Shown here one piece after another: positions 17,130-26,755 of a stretch of DNA of 64,000 bases (within the stretch, counting starts at the first letter, position 1; each line of letters opens with the position of its first letter). Made by a program: the position numbers and the translations under genes. The DNA comes from Burkholderiales bacterium RIFCSPLOWO2_12_FULL_61_40. Lineage in GTDB: Bacteria > Pseudomonadota > Gammaproteobacteria > Burkholderiales > Burkholderiaceae_C. Where the stretch lies: NCBI GenBank assembly GCA_001770935.1, contig MESI01000090.1, forward strand, positions 21,060-85,059. Direction: 5' to 3'. The notes below the pieces were generated by a model. It saw only the letters and a list, made by a program, of their open reading frames with translations, was not told the DNA's origin and searched no databases.

Positions 17130-18508
17130 TGCGCGGCCTTTTCAAACTGCGCGTCGGGCTTGACCGCATGCAGCAGGTGCAGCATATCGGCCTGGATGCG
17201 CTCCAGCGCCGCCTGGGTCTGGCCTTCAAAACGCAGCACCAGCACCGGCGTGGTGTTGGAGGCGCGCACCAGCCCAAAACCATCGGGCCAGTCCACGCGC
17301 AGCCCGTCGATCGTGTTGATGACAGCCGGGGCCGCGAAGGCAGCTTGTGCCACCAGCTGCGCCACCAAACCATGCGGCTCGCCCTCGGCGCAGGCCACGT
17401 TCAGCTCGGGCGTGGAAAAACTGGTGGGCAGGGCATGGAGCACGGCATTGGCGTCGGGCGCGTGGCTCACGATCTCCAATAAACGGGCGCCCGCATAGGT
17501 GCCATCGTCAAAACCAAACCAGCGCTCCTTGAAGAAAATATGGCCGCTCATTTCCCCACCCAGGGGCGAATCGATCTCTTTCATCTTGGCCTTGATCAGC
17601 GAGTGGCCGGTTTTGAACATCAGCGGCACGCCGCCCGCTTCGGCAATGGCCGGGGCCAGGCGCTGCGAGCATTTCACGTCAAACACAATGGTGCCGCCGG
17701 GCACGCGGGACAGCACATCGCGCGCGAACAGCATCATCTGGCGGTCGGGGTAGATGTTGGTGCCGTCCTTGGTGACGATGCCCAGGCGGTCACCGTCGCC
17801 GTCAAAGGCCAGGCCCAGTTCGGCGTCGCCCGCTTGCAGCGCCGCAATCAGGTCGCGCAGGTTTTCGGGCTTGCTGGGGTCGGGGTGGTGGTTGGGAAAG
17901 TTGCCGTCCACCGTGCTGAACAGCTCTTGCACCTCGCAGCCAATGGCGCGCAGGATGCCGGGGGCCGAGGCGCCAGCCACGCCGTTGCCCGAGTCCACCA
18001 CAATCTTGATAGGCCGGTCCAGCTGGATGTCGCCCACGATGCGCGCGGTGTAGGCCTCCAGCACGTCCACCGTCTGGCGGGTCGCGCCCGTTTTCAGCGT
18101 CCAGCTCTCGGCTTCCATCATGCGGCGCAGCGCCTGGATGTCTTCGCCGTAGATGGCGCGCCCGGCCATCACCATCTTGAAGCCGTTGTAATCGCGCGGA
18201 TTGTGGCTGCCGGTGACCTGGATGCCGCTGGTGCACAGGGTGTTAGCCGCAAAGTACAGCATGGGGGTGGTGACCATGCCCACGTCAATGACGCTGACAC
18301 CCGCCTCTTCCAGCCCCCGCATCAGGGCCTGCGAGAGCATGGGGCCGCTCAAACGCCCGTCGCGCCCCACCGCCACCGTGGTTTCGCCTTGCGCCAGGGC
18401 CACGGTGCCAAAGGCCCGGCCCAAGCCCAGGGCGACCTCTTCGGTCAAGGTGCTGGGAACGATGCCACGGATGTCGTAGGCTTTGAAAATACTGGCCGAA
18501 ATGTGCAT
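17126..18508 (-). CDS. Phosphomannomutase/phosphoglucomutase (AlgC-type)
   Basis: This alpha-D-phosphohexomutase has 460 residues from ATG 18508, which puts 'FKAYDIRG' at the correct N-terminal position. Motifs in order are the phosphoserine loop 'TGSHNPRDYNG', the metal loop 'DGDGDR', the sugar-recognition loop 'GGEMSGH', and the C-terminal phosphate-binding 'RASNTTPVLVLRFEG'. It interconverts hexose 6- and 1-phosphates for sugar-nucleotide synthesis, feeding LPS and exopolysaccharide. It is first in the waaC-waaA run and is divergent from the phosphofructokinase gene. Confidence 0.95.
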   Translation of the reverse strand: MHISASIFKAYDIRGIVPSTLTEEVALGLGRAFGTVALAQGETTVAVGRDGRLSGPMLSQALMRGLEEAGVSVIDVGMVTTPMLYFAANTLCTSGIQVTGSHNPRDYNGFKMVMAGRAIYGEDIQALRRMMEAESWTLKTGATRQTVDVLEAYTARIVGDIQLDRPIKIVVDSGNGVAGASAPGILRAIGCEVQELFSTVDGNFPNHHPDPSKPENLRDLIAALQAGDAELGLAFDGDGDRLGIVTKDGTNIYPDRQMMLFARDVLSRVPGGTIVFDVKCSQRLAPAIAEAGGVPLMFKTGHSLIKAKMKEIDSPLGGEMSGHIFFKERWFGFDDGTYAGARLLEIVSHAPDANAVLHALPTSFSTPELNVACAEGEPHGLVAQLVAQAAFAAPAVINTIDGLRVDWPDGFGLVRASNTTPVLVLRFEGQTQAALERIQADMLHLLHAVKPDAQFEKAAH

Positions 18509-18559
18509 GGTTTTATCCCTTGGTATGGGCACATGCGAGTGCGTGCGCCGCTGGGGCAG

Positions 18560-18588
18560 GATTGTAGGGGGCGGGCTTATGGCTTATC
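18560..18588 (+). promoter_or_regulatory. Likely promoter of the phosphofructokinase gene
   Basis: TTGTAG (18560-18565) and TATCCT (18583-18588) are spaced by 17 bases, 36 bases before the ATG at 18624. They lie in the 115-base divergent region between the phosphohexomutase and phosphofructokinase genes. The match to sigma-70 consensus is moderate. Confidence 0.4.
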
Positions 18589-18623
18589 CTCAATAGACTG
18601 TTGCCCCCACAAAGGAAATTGAC

Positions 18624-19733
18624 ATGACCCAAGCCATTCGACGTATTGCGATCTGCACCGGGGGCGGTGATGCGCCCGGCCTCAATGCGGTGATCCGGGC
18701 CACCGTGTCGGCGGCCGCCAACCGCGGCTGGGAAACCGTCGGCATCCGGGACGGCTTCAACGGCATTCTGCAGCCCGAGCGTTACCCCAGGGGCGGCGTC
18801 ACCCTGCTCACGCGCGACCGGGTGCGCGGCATTTCCCACCTGGGCGGCACCATCATCGGCACCACCAACAAAGGCAACCCCTTTCACTTTCCGGTCGCCC
18901 AGCCCGACGGCAGCGTGCGCGATACGGACCGCTCCGACGATATCCTGGACTATTTCAAGCGCGAGGGCATTGACGCCCTGGTGTCGGTGGGTGGCGACGG
19001 GTCGCTCACCATTGCCAACGAGTTGCACCGCAAAGGCTTGCGCGTGGTGGGGGTGCCCAAAACCATTGACAACGACCTGGACAAAACCTTCACCACCTTC
19101 GGTTTTGACACGGCGGTGTCTTTCGCCACCGAATGCCTGGACCGCCTGCACAGCACGGCCGAGAGCCACCAGCGGGTCATGGTGGTCGAAGTCATGGGGC
19201 GCTACGCCGGCTGGATTGCCCTGCACGCCGGCATCTCGGGCGGGGCGCACGCCATTCTCATCCCCGAAATTCCCTACAACCTGGACAAGGTGGTGGCCAA
19301 GATTGGTGAGCGTGATGCCGAAGGCCGCATGTACACCCTGGTGGTGGTGGCCGAAGGGGCGCAGCCGCACCATGGCGAGCGCGCCCTGCTGGCACCGGCC
19401 GAGATTGGCCATGCCGAGCGCCTGGGCGGGATCGGTGAGCGCGTTGCGCAGGATCTGGCCCGACGCACCGGCAAGGATGCCCGTGTGGTGGTGCTGGGCC
19501 ACTTGCTGCGCGGCGGCAGCCCCACCTCGTTTGACCGGCTGGCGGCCCTGCGCTTTGGCACGGCGGCCGTGCGCGCACTGGAAGAAGGCCTGTCGGGCGT
19601 GATGGTCTCGCTGGCGTTTCCCAACGTGGTCTATGTCAACCTGGAAGAAGTGGCCGGGCGCATGAAGGCGGTACCGGCCGACTGCGACACGCTGCAAACC
19701 GGGCGGGATTTGGGTGTGTGTTTTGGCGATTAA
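18624..19733 (+). CDS. 6-phosphofructokinase (group III-like, G/K signature)
   Basis: This 369-residue PFKA-superfamily enzyme phosphorylates fructose 6-phosphate in glycolysis. It opens 'RRIAICTGGGDAPGLNAVIR'. The phosphoryl-donor loop is 'GGDGS' (residues 123-127; ATP-type Gly rather than the PPi-type second Asp), yet the catalytic loop is 'PKTIDND' (145-151; Lys as in PPi-dependent enzymes). Further motifs are 'MGRYAGWIALHAG' and 'GGSPTSFDR'. The mixed signature leaves ATP versus PPi open, with ATP favoured. A strong AAGGA ribosome site precedes the ATG. Confidence 0.92.
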   Translation: MTQAIRRIAICTGGGDAPGLNAVIRATVSAAANRGWETVGIRDGFNGILQPERYPRGGVTLLTRDRVRGISHLGGTIIGTTNKGNPFHFPVAQPDGSVRDTDRSDDILDYFKREGIDALVSVGGDGSLTIANELHRKGLRVVGVPKTIDNDLDKTFTTFGFDTAVSFATECLDRLHSTAESHQRVMVVEVMGRYAGWIALHAGISGGAHAILIPEIPYNLDKVVAKIGERDAEGRMYTLVVVAEGAQPHHGERALLAPAEIGHAERLGGIGERVAQDLARRTGKDARVVVLGHLLRGGSPTSFDRLAALRFGTAAVRALEEGLSGVMVSLAFPNVVYVNLEEVAGRMKAVPADCDTLQTGRDLGVCFGD

Positions 19734-19830
19734 TTAATTTCAATCGCCCGCATCCATATTTCAAACCACCGGCAGGGGGTGGCCCTTACCATGCAGAGGC
19801 GTTCAAAAAAAGCCCTTTCTGGAGACCCCC

Positions 19831-20979
19831 ATGCCCGTGATCACCAACATCGAAGACCTGCGCGTTCTGGCGCAAAAGCGCGTACCCCGCATGTTTTACG
19901 ACTACGCGGATTCCGGCTCCTGGACCGAGAGCACCTACCGCGCCAACGAAAGCGATTTTCAAAAAATCAAGCTGCGCCAGCGCGTGGCGGTGAACATGGA
20001 AAACCGCAGCACCGCCACCACCATGGTGGGCCAGAAGGTGGCTATGCCGGTGGCCATTGCACCCACAGGCTTGACCGGCATGCAACATGCCGATGGCGAA
20101 ATTCTGGCGGCCAAATCGGCCAAAAAATTCGGCATTCCCTTCACGCTCTCGACCATGAGCATCTGCTCCATCGAAGACGTGGCAAAGGAGACCGGCAACC
20201 ACCCCTTCTGGTTTCAGCTCTATGTGATGAAGGACCGCGACTACATCGAACGCCTGATCGACCGCGCCAAAGCCGCCAACTGCTCGGCCCTGGTGCTCAC
20301 ACTGGATTTGCAAATCCTCGGCCAGCGCCACAAGGACCTGAAAAACGGCCTCTCCGCCCCGCCCAAGCTCACCGTGGCCAACATTCTGAACATGATGACC
20401 AAGCCGCGCTGGGGCCTAGGCATGCTGGGTACCAAACGGCACGGCTTTGGCAACATCATCGGCCACGTCAAGGGTGTGGAAAACATGGGCTCGCTCTCCG
20501 AGTGGACCGCCAAGCAGTTCGACCCGGGCCTGAACTGGGGCGATGTGGAGTGGATCAAGAAGCGTTGGGGCGGCAAGCTGATTCTCAAAGGCATCCAGGA
20601 CGTGGAAGACGCGCGCCTGGCGGTGAATTCCGGGGCCGACGCACTGATCGTCTCCAACCACGGCGGGCGCCAACTGGACGGCGCCGAGTCCTCCATCCGC
20701 GCGCTGCCGCAGATCGTGGACGCCGTGGGCCAGCAGATCGAAGTGCACATGGACGGCGGCATCCGCAGCGGCCAGGACGTGCTCAAGGCGCGTGCCCTGG
20801 GTGCGCAGGGCACCTACATCGGGCGCGCCTTTTTGTACGGCCTGGGCGCTATGGGGGAACGGGGCGTAGACAAGGTGCTGGAGATCCTCCACAAGGAGTT
20901 GGACCTGACCATGGCCTTTTGCGGCCACACCCGCATCGACACCGTGAACCAGGGCATTTTGCTGCCGGGTACTTTCTAA
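19831..20979 (+). CDS. FMN-dependent alpha-hydroxyacid dehydrogenase (L-lactate dehydrogenase-like)
   Basis: The protein has 382 residues, a TIM-barrel flavoenzyme of the LldD/glycolate oxidase family. 'MFYDYADSGSW' is near residue 22, the FMN-binding 'APTGLTGMQHADGE' follows, the active-site His lies in 'SNHGGRQLDGAES' near residue 277, and the phosphate loop is 'DGGIRSGQDVLKARALGA'. The likely reaction is quinone-linked L-lactate oxidation to pyruvate at the inner membrane, but related enzymes act on mandelate or glycolate. GGAG lies seven bases upstream of the ATG. No lactate permease or regulator is adjacent. Confidence 0.92.
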   Translation: MPVITNIEDLRVLAQKRVPRMFYDYADSGSWTESTYRANESDFQKIKLRQRVAVNMENRSTATTMVGQKVAMPVAIAPTGLTGMQHADGEILAAKSAKKFGIPFTLSTMSICSIEDVAKETGNHPFWFQLYVMKDRDYIERLIDRAKAANCSALVLTLDLQILGQRHKDLKNGLSAPPKLTVANILNMMTKPRWGLGMLGTKRHGFGNIIGHVKGVENMGSLSEWTAKQFDPGLNWGDVEWIKKRWGGKLILKGIQDVEDARLAVNSGADALIVSNHGGRQLDGAESSIRALPQIVDAVGQQIEVHMDGGIRSGQDVLKARALGAQGTYIGRAFLYGLGAMGERGVDKVLEILHKELDLTMAFCGHTRIDTVNQGILLPGTF

Positions 20980-21035
20980 TGTGATGGGGCTGGCGTACCA
21001 TGGGGGTGGGGAGTTGATAAAACGAGGCCACCCGC

Positions 21036-22727
21036 ATGAACAACAACAGCACTCCACCCGACCCGGCCCGGTTTGCGGGCATAGGGGACAACTTCCATTA
21101 CCTGGCCTACCCGGCCAACCTCCTGGTCTGGATGAGCGACACCGAGGGCCGGTGCAGTTTTGTCAGTCCGTCCTGGACCACCTTCACCGGCCGTGCGCGC
21201 GCCCAGGAACTGGGCCTGGGCTGGATGGATGGTGTACACCCCGACGACATCGCTCCATTGACGCAGGGGCTGCAAGAGGCGCACACCGGCCAGCAGCCGT
21301 TTCGCCTGCTGTTTCGCTACCGGCGTGAAGACGGCGTCTACCGCTGGCTGGTGGGCCAAGGCATGCCCCACAGCACGCCGACCAGCACGTTTGACGGCCA
21401 CCTGTGCCTGTGCTTTGACGTCACGCCCTACCAGGAGGGTGAGGCGGATATGGAGCACTCCATCCAGAACGTTTTCCCCCTGCTCAACGAAACCCGGCTG
21501 GTGGCCGTCATTCTGGACACCCACGGGCGCATACAGTTTTCCAACGGGGGCCTGTGTCGGCTGCTGAACCGCCATGGAACGGAGCTGATGAACTGCAAGC
21601 TGTTCCAGCGCCACTGTGCCGCCAACGACCATGGGCTGTTTGAGCGCCTCTACCCCAATGGCAGCCAGGCCCCCTTGTTCCCGGCCGAATTTCAATCGGA
21701 ACTGCTCACCCAGGACCAGCAGCCGCGCCATGTCTCGTGGCATGCCGTGGTGTGGCGCGACCACCTGGGGCGGCTCAAGGGCACCATGCTGATTGGCGAC
21801 GACGTCACCGCCTTGCACCGCGAGGAAGAAGAAACATCGCTGTACGTCAAGGCCTTTGAGGCCACCGAGCACGCCATCATCGTCACCGACGCGCAGGGCT
21901 GCATCCTCTCGGTCAACCGGGCGTTCACCACCCTCACCGGCTACAGCCGCGAAGAAGCGCTGGGCAACAACCCGCGCATGCTGAAATCGGGCCGCCACGA
22001 CAAGGAGTTTTACAAAGAACTGTGGGCCTCGGTTTTAAGCACGGGCCACTGGCATGGCGACGTGTGGGACCGGCAAAAAGACGGCGGCATTTACCCCAAA
22101 TACCTCTCGATCAGCGCCATCAAGAACGCCCAGGGCGAACCCACCAACTACATCGGTATTTTTTACGATATCTCGGAACGCAAAACCATCGAAGAGCGGC
22201 TGGACCACCTGGCCCACTACGACCCGCTGACCGGACTGCCCAACCGCAGCCTGCTGATCGACCGGCTGGAGCAAGCCGTCGAACGCGCGATACGGCTGGG
22301 CACCAAGGTGGCCATGCTCTACCTGGACCTGGACCACTTCAAACAGGTCAACGACAGCTTTGGCCACGCCGCGGGGGATGCATTGCTCAAGGCGGTGGGC
22401 CAGCGCATGAAAACCTGCGTGCGCGGGGTGGACACGGTGGCCCGCCTGGGGGGCGACGAATTTGTGGTGCTGGTGCCCGATATGCACGAGGCCAACGACA
22501 TTGGCACCGTTGCGGCCAAACTGCTGGAAACCCTCACCCCGGCCTACGAGATCGAAGGCCACTGGGCGGTGAGCGCGCCCAGCATCGGCATCAGCATTTA
22601 CCCCGACGATGGCGGCAACGCGGACGACCTGATGAAACACGCCGACGCCGCCATGTACCTGGCCAAGCAAAGTGGCCGGGGCAACTACAAGTTTTTCCAC
22701 AGCCTGCCGGTTCCCAATTACGAGTAG
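21036..22727 (+). CDS. Multi-PAS diguanylate cyclase (GGDEF)
   Basis: This 563-residue soluble protein has an N-terminal PAS domain (about residues 15-130, 'WMDGVHPDD'), a second PAS-like region (145-255), a third well-conserved PAS/PAC (265-385, 'GNNPRMLKSGRHDKEFYKEL') and a C-terminal GGDEF domain (395-560). The catalytic motif 'GGDEF' is intact near residue 472 and is preceded at the correct distance by an inhibitory RxxD site ('RGVD'). It should make c-di-GMP with product feedback. It has no EAL domain and no membrane segment; the sensed signal is unknown. Confidence 0.95.
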   Translation: MNNNSTPPDPARFAGIGDNFHYLAYPANLLVWMSDTEGRCSFVSPSWTTFTGRARAQELGLGWMDGVHPDDIAPLTQGLQEAHTGQQPFRLLFRYRREDGVYRWLVGQGMPHSTPTSTFDGHLCLCFDVTPYQEGEADMEHSIQNVFPLLNETRLVAVILDTHGRIQFSNGGLCRLLNRHGTELMNCKLFQRHCAANDHGLFERLYPNGSQAPLFPAEFQSELLTQDQQPRHVSWHAVVWRDHLGRLKGTMLIGDDVTALHREEEETSLYVKAFEATEHAIIVTDAQGCILSVNRAFTTLTGYSREEALGNNPRMLKSGRHDKEFYKELWASVLSTGHWHGDVWDRQKDGGIYPKYLSISAIKNAQGEPTNYIGIFYDISERKTIEERLDHLAHYDPLTGLPNRSLLIDRLEQAVERAIRLGTKVAMLYLDLDHFKQVNDSFGHAAGDALLKAVGQRMKTCVRGVDTVARLGGDEFVVLVPDMHEANDIGTVAAKLLETLTPAYEIEGHWAVSAPSIGISIYPDDGGNADDLMKHADAAMYLAKQSGRGNYKFFHSLPVPNYE

Positions 22728-22905
22728 GGTTTTGTGCTTCGGCGGTAGCGAGTGCAGGCCCACTCCATGGCGGGCTCAGATGCTATTTCCACTTCGATAA
22801 GGCATCAATAATCAGACTTTGGCCATGGCAGTCCAGAACCCTGGCCCATCATTCCAAAGGCGGGCGGACCATGAAAAAACCTATCCTTGTGAGCCCCCCG
22901 CGCTA

Positions 22906-24273
22906 CTAACGCTTGTCTTGTCCGTCGTAGAAGGTTGTGCATCTGCCATCGCTAGGCTGGTTCTTGGGGCATATGTACGATCTGCGCGCTGTGATCAACC
23001 CGTGCTTCTTGGCGACGTCATAATCACCGGCCCCAAGGGAGTGACCGCAGCGATAGGCGTCCCACTGAACCCCCTTAATTGTCGGGCCGCCAGCCGCCCA
23101 AGTACCTCCCGAGCAATGTTGTCTGGACAGCGCGCTTTCCAGTGTGGGCTCGTCAACAATGGTCTGATTATCCAGAGCGCCATTGCATTCCCACTTCCCG
23201 CTTTTTGCGCTTTGGCGACAAATCGCGATCGCTTCCAACTGGACGGGGCCCCATTCAATTTTCTTTTCCTGCTTCTTGCTATTGGAAGAGGATGGGGCGC
23301 TCATCTCTGCTTTGTGTGTGCTTGCAACCAGCCTATCGTCATTGGTGGGGGTACTGTTGTTTGTCGTTGTTTGTCTCAAGGCTGTGCCATTTGCTGCTGC
23401 GTTTTGCGGATCCTTGACGCAATAGGCCGTCGGCGGAATAGTTACATGCACTCCGTTGGCTTGGCGCGCTGGCGAGGATCCGGGAGGGCAAGTCTGGCGC
23501 CCGGATGGAATGGTGACAACTTGCGGCTGATACTTCGGCAGTTCCGGTTGCGACTCCGCAGTTCTGGCACGCGCGGACGAACGTTCAGCTTCCGCACGAG
23601 CAGCACGTTCGCGCTCCGCATCGCGGCGGCGGTTCGCTTCGCGGTCTTCCCGCTCGGCTCTGGCGCGGTCCCGTTCCGCCGCCTGTGCGGCCAGCACGCG
23701 ATTGGAGTTTCTGATGGCAGCATTTGTCTGGCGGTCGATCTTGTTTAAGAGCGCGGCATTCTCGGCCGCCCCCTGGAGAATCTGTGCACCAATCGCCGCA
23801 TTGTATTCACGGGTCGATTGCCGGTCTTCATTCGCTCGCGCCAGTTGCTCCTCCCTCCAAATGCGCGCCTCCCTCTCTTCGTCCCTGCGAACTTGTGCTC
23901 GCGTTTCTTGTTCCACCCTGCGAACTTGCGCTTGTCTCTCTTCTTCGGCGCGCCTTATTTCGTTAGCGAGCTGCTGCTTTTCGTTTTCCAAGTTCTTCTG
24001 ACCTGCCAGCAGTGCATTTTTGTCCTGCCCGCTGTTGGCCGCTTTCGCGGCCTTTGCCAGTTCGCTGGTGCTGCAAGGGAAATTGCGCGCACGGGTGCAG
24101 GCGTTGGCCTTGTCGATAGCTGCCTGAAAATCCTGCTTATCGAGCCTGTCGAACTGATCCATCATGTCCATCAGATTGGTTGATGTGGCTGGAAAAACGG
24201 GAGCGGCGAAAATGATCGCGGCGGTGGCAATGGCTGCAGCCGGAAAATATTTCCCCAATAAAAAAGTGTTCAT
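22906..24273 (-). CDS. Exported coiled-coil protein of unknown function
   Basis: The protein has 455 residues. A signal peptide (about residues 1-29) is followed by a short region with two Cys ('ANACTRARNFPCSTSELAKA') and a long Glu/Arg/Gln coiled coil (about 80-250). A Pro/Ser/Asn-rich linker and a C-terminal domain of about 110 residues with six Cys (e.g. 'CRQSAKSGKWECNGALDNQT', 'QHCSGGTWAAGG', 'YICPKNQP') complete it. The even Cys count suggests periplasmic disulfides. It starts 16 bases after the PEGA/Sel1 gene and is the last gene of a lower-GC minus-strand cassette. I do not recognise the family. Confidence 0.7.
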   Translation of the reverse strand: MNTFLLGKYFPAAAIATAAIIFAAPVFPATSTNLMDMMDQFDRLDKQDFQAAIDKANACTRARNFPCSTSELAKAAKAANSGQDKNALLAGQKNLENEKQQLANEIRRAEEERQAQVRRVEQETRAQVRRDEEREARIWREEQLARANEDRQSTREYNAAIGAQILQGAAENAALLNKIDRQTNAAIRNSNRVLAAQAAERDRARAEREDREANRRRDAERERAARAEAERSSARARTAESQPELPKYQPQVVTIPSGRQTCPPGSSPARQANGVHVTIPPTAYCVKDPQNAAANGTALRQTTTNNSTPTNDDRLVASTHKAEMSAPSSSNSKKQEKKIEWGPVQLEAIAICRQSAKSGKWECNGALDNQTIVDEPTLESALSRQHCSGGTWAAGGPTIKGVQWDAYRCGHSLGAGDYDVAKKHGLITARRSYICPKNQPSDGRCTTFYDGQDKR

Positions 24274-24289
24274 CGCTTGTTCTCGTAGA

Positions 24290-25303
24290 TCAGCGCAGGC
24301 CGCGCTTTTTCAATTCTTCAACAGCGTTGTCACTGGGGTATTTACCTTCTACGGCTTTACGCCACCAGTAAATGGCTTGTTGCTCATCTTGCAGCACGCC
24401 CCAGCCATTTTCATAGCATCTTCCAAGCCAAAACATGCCATTTTTGCTTCCGATTTTGTCTGTGTCGTTTTCATCCTCCGCTTCGACCACCTTGCGATAC
24501 CACGCGACAGCCTGTTCATAGCTTTGGGGAACACCTCTGCCACCCATATAACGCATGCCGAGTGATGACATAGCCAACGCGTTACCAGCATCGGCGGCTT
24601 TGCGGTACCATTGCCCGGCTTCGACGTGATTCTGCGCCACACCACTGCCGCTGTCATAGTGGTCACCGAGTGCCTTCATTGATGGACCGTAGCCCACTGC
24701 GGCGGCCTTTCGAAGCCACTGGATTGCTTGCTCGTCGTTTTTTTGCAGATTGTTTATGCCATAGTGGTAACTTTGGCCCAGCATGTTCATGCTATAGGCA
24801 TCGCCTGCTTCTGCCGCCTTTCGCAGCCACGTCATAAACAGTTCTTTGTCTTTTGGGGCTCCATCGCTTCCGTTCCAATAGCGCGCCGCCAGATGTCTCA
24901 TAGCTTCCGCATTCCCTGCCTCAGCTTCTTTTTGCAAGGCATCGAAAGACATATTTCTCCAGCGTTGTCGATTACTTTCTTGCTGCGCTTTTGCTCCGGC
25001 ATTGAGTTTTGCCGTGCCCAAACTGGCCTCGATCCTCTTGGCCGATCCCTCACCTATGCGGACTTCCTGTTCGAACACGCGTTCACGCTGGGCATCAACT
25101 TTCTTGCGAACCAGCAGTTTCAGCGTGCCTTCGGGCACCTGCATATCCAGCGGGCATTCTCCCCTGAATTTTCCGTTGACCAGCACCTCGGCCCCTACAT
25201 CGTCGCCTTCGCAGGTAACGCGCAAGCCAGACCCAGCCGCGTTCGCGCCGAAGGATACTAAAAGAAGGAGAGATAGGAACGGTGAAAAATATACCGACTT
25301 CAT
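24290..25303 (-). CDS. Exported PEGA-like and Sel1-repeat protein
   Basis: The protein has 337 residues. A signal peptide (1-22, 'SFGANAAG') is followed by a beta-rich PEGA-like region (25-95, 'GAEVLVNGKFRGECPLDMQV'), and then about five Sel1-type TPR repeats (120-330), seen as 'WLRKAAEAGDAYSMNMLG', 'WYRKAADAGNALAMSSLG' and similar. Sel1 proteins are interaction scaffolds, often in envelope or host-contact pathways. It is the middle gene of the cassette, 92 bases after the lipoprotein gene and 16 bases before the coiled-coil gene. Its role is otherwise unknown. Confidence 0.8.
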   Translation of the reverse strand: MKSVYFSPFLSLLLLVSFGANAAGSGLRVTCEGDDVGAEVLVNGKFRGECPLDMQVPEGTLKLLVRKKVDAQRERVFEQEVRIGEGSAKRIEASLGTAKLNAGAKAQQESNRQRWRNMSFDALQKEAEAGNAEAMRHLAARYWNGSDGAPKDKELFMTWLRKAAEAGDAYSMNMLGQSYHYGINNLQKNDEQAIQWLRKAAAVGYGPSMKALGDHYDSGSGVAQNHVEAGQWYRKAADAGNALAMSSLGMRYMGGRGVPQSYEQAVAWYRKVVEAEDENDTDKIGSKNGMFWLGRCYENGWGVLQDEQQAIYWWRKAVEGKYPSDNAVEELKKRGLR

Positions 25304-25395
25304 GCGGGCTCCGTGAGTACGGTTTACTGGTCTGTCGTGAGATGACTTAGGATATTTCGCTACAAGTACTTGCTTTGAAAGTAGGCTGCGGCGAC

Positions 25396-26604
25396 CTACT
25401 TGGTTTTGCGAGTCTTTATTGCCTTCTCCAGCACGGCTTTCACCGCATCTGGAACCCCACTAATTGTTCCATTACTGATCAACGAGTTATTCGCGTTGAG
25501 CGAGTCCATCAATTCCGCCAAATTTTGGGCTGTATCTTGGGCAAGTGCGGCATCGTTGTCTTCCCGTGCAACGCGCACCAATAACCATGTTTTATCACGC
25601 CAGGGCTGTTTGCTGTCACCAGCGCACAGAACACCCAATTCCTTGCAGACTTCTATGCCAGACAGATCTGGGTATTCGCTACGATTTTCGCTGCGTACGA
25701 ATGCGTAATAGCCTTCACGCAGTGGCATCCTGTGCACGGTGAGATTCTCACAAGTGCGATCGATTTTGGGATTCTTGGTATTTTTGGGATTATTGAGATT
25801 GTCGCAGTCCAAAGTGGGGTCGGTCTCCATTTGGTAGCGCATTTCCAGGTCATCCCCGTTTGCATCAATCAAAGCGCCGCCCAAGGTGTTCAGCAACTTC
25901 AATACCGGCGTATAGGGTGCGGCTGGCAAAGTGCCTACATCGGCAAGCTGCTTCAACAGTTTGCGGGCAGCGGCATTTTCTTTATTGTCCAATTCAAGCA
26001 CAGACCAATCCATGTAAAACGGCTTGCCGTCATATGTTTTCGGGCCATATACGGGAAGATTCAATGCGTTGATCAGTTGCCCGGTTTCGCGAACATCCTC
26101 GTTGTAATAAATCACTCTGCCATTTTTAACATTGGAAGGATCAAATGTTAGACCGCCGACGCTATCCCTTCGCTCACCAACATTGGCCACAATCGCAATT
26201 TCTCCGCGTGTTCCTGCATGCTGCCCGCCATTGCTATCGCCGCCGCGGCAGGGGGTTGCCCCATTGTTGCTTTTCGCTGTGATGTCAGAGAAATTGGACG
26301 ACTCGCGAAAATCACAAATAAACGCGGATAACAGGCGGACAGAAAAGGCATCGCCACGATTGATGATCGTTGAAGCATCCGTTTGCAGATCCAAGCCGCT
26401 CATGTACAGCCCAACAGCCTTTTCTGTCAGTCCATTCGCTGTTATTGTCAGCGCTTTGCCTTTGTTTGTGTAACGCGCAACACGGGTACTCCCTTCGTTG
26501 TTGGTATACGGGGATGTGGCACAGCCGGTGAGAAGCGCCCCGAATGCCAAGACGGCAATTACGGCACAACGACCGAACGTAGTAGATAGGGTCATATTTT
26601 TCAT
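25396..26604 (-). CDS. Putative outer-membrane lipoprotein of unknown function
   Basis: The protein has 402 residues from ATG 26604, chosen over ATG 26649 because it places a lipoprotein signal at the N-terminus with lipobox 'LLTGC' near residue 22. The mature part has mixed alpha/beta character, four or more Cys ('FICDFRESSN', 'TPCRGGDSNG', 'DCDNLNNP', 'GIEVCKELGVLCAG') and a charged C-terminus. No known domain is recognised. It is the first complete gene of the lower-GC exported cassette. Confidence 0.7.
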   Translation of the reverse strand: MKNMTLSTTFGRCAVIAVLAFGALLTGCATSPYTNNEGSTRVARYTNKGKALTITANGLTEKAVGLYMSGLDLQTDASTIINRGDAFSVRLLSAFICDFRESSNFSDITAKSNNGATPCRGGDSNGGQHAGTRGEIAIVANVGERRDSVGGLTFDPSNVKNGRVIYYNEDVRETGQLINALNLPVYGPKTYDGKPFYMDWSVLELDNKENAAARKLLKQLADVGTLPAAPYTPVLKLLNTLGGALIDANGDDLEMRYQMETDPTLDCDNLNNPKNTKNPKIDRTCENLTVHRMPLREGYYAFVRSENRSEYPDLSGIEVCKELGVLCAGDSKQPWRDKTWLLVRVAREDNDAALAQDTAQNLAELMDSLNANNSLISNGTISGVPDAVKAVLEKAIKTRKTK

Positions 26605-26755
26605 GTTGGTTTCGATAAGCGATGGATGATTAACTTGCTCTCTATTCATTGAACTCTACGGTTATCAAGCAGGAATGGCGGAATGCGCTTGAGTACTTCA
26701 TTCGGACACAGAATCGGGCTGCGCAATGTTGCCCTGGCGTTGGTATAGGAGCAAT

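Noticed and set aside
22860..22910. A short frame 'MKKPILVSPPRY' with a good ribosome site just before the cassette
   Set aside because: Only 12 codons and no continuation in other frames; it cannot be supported as a gene.
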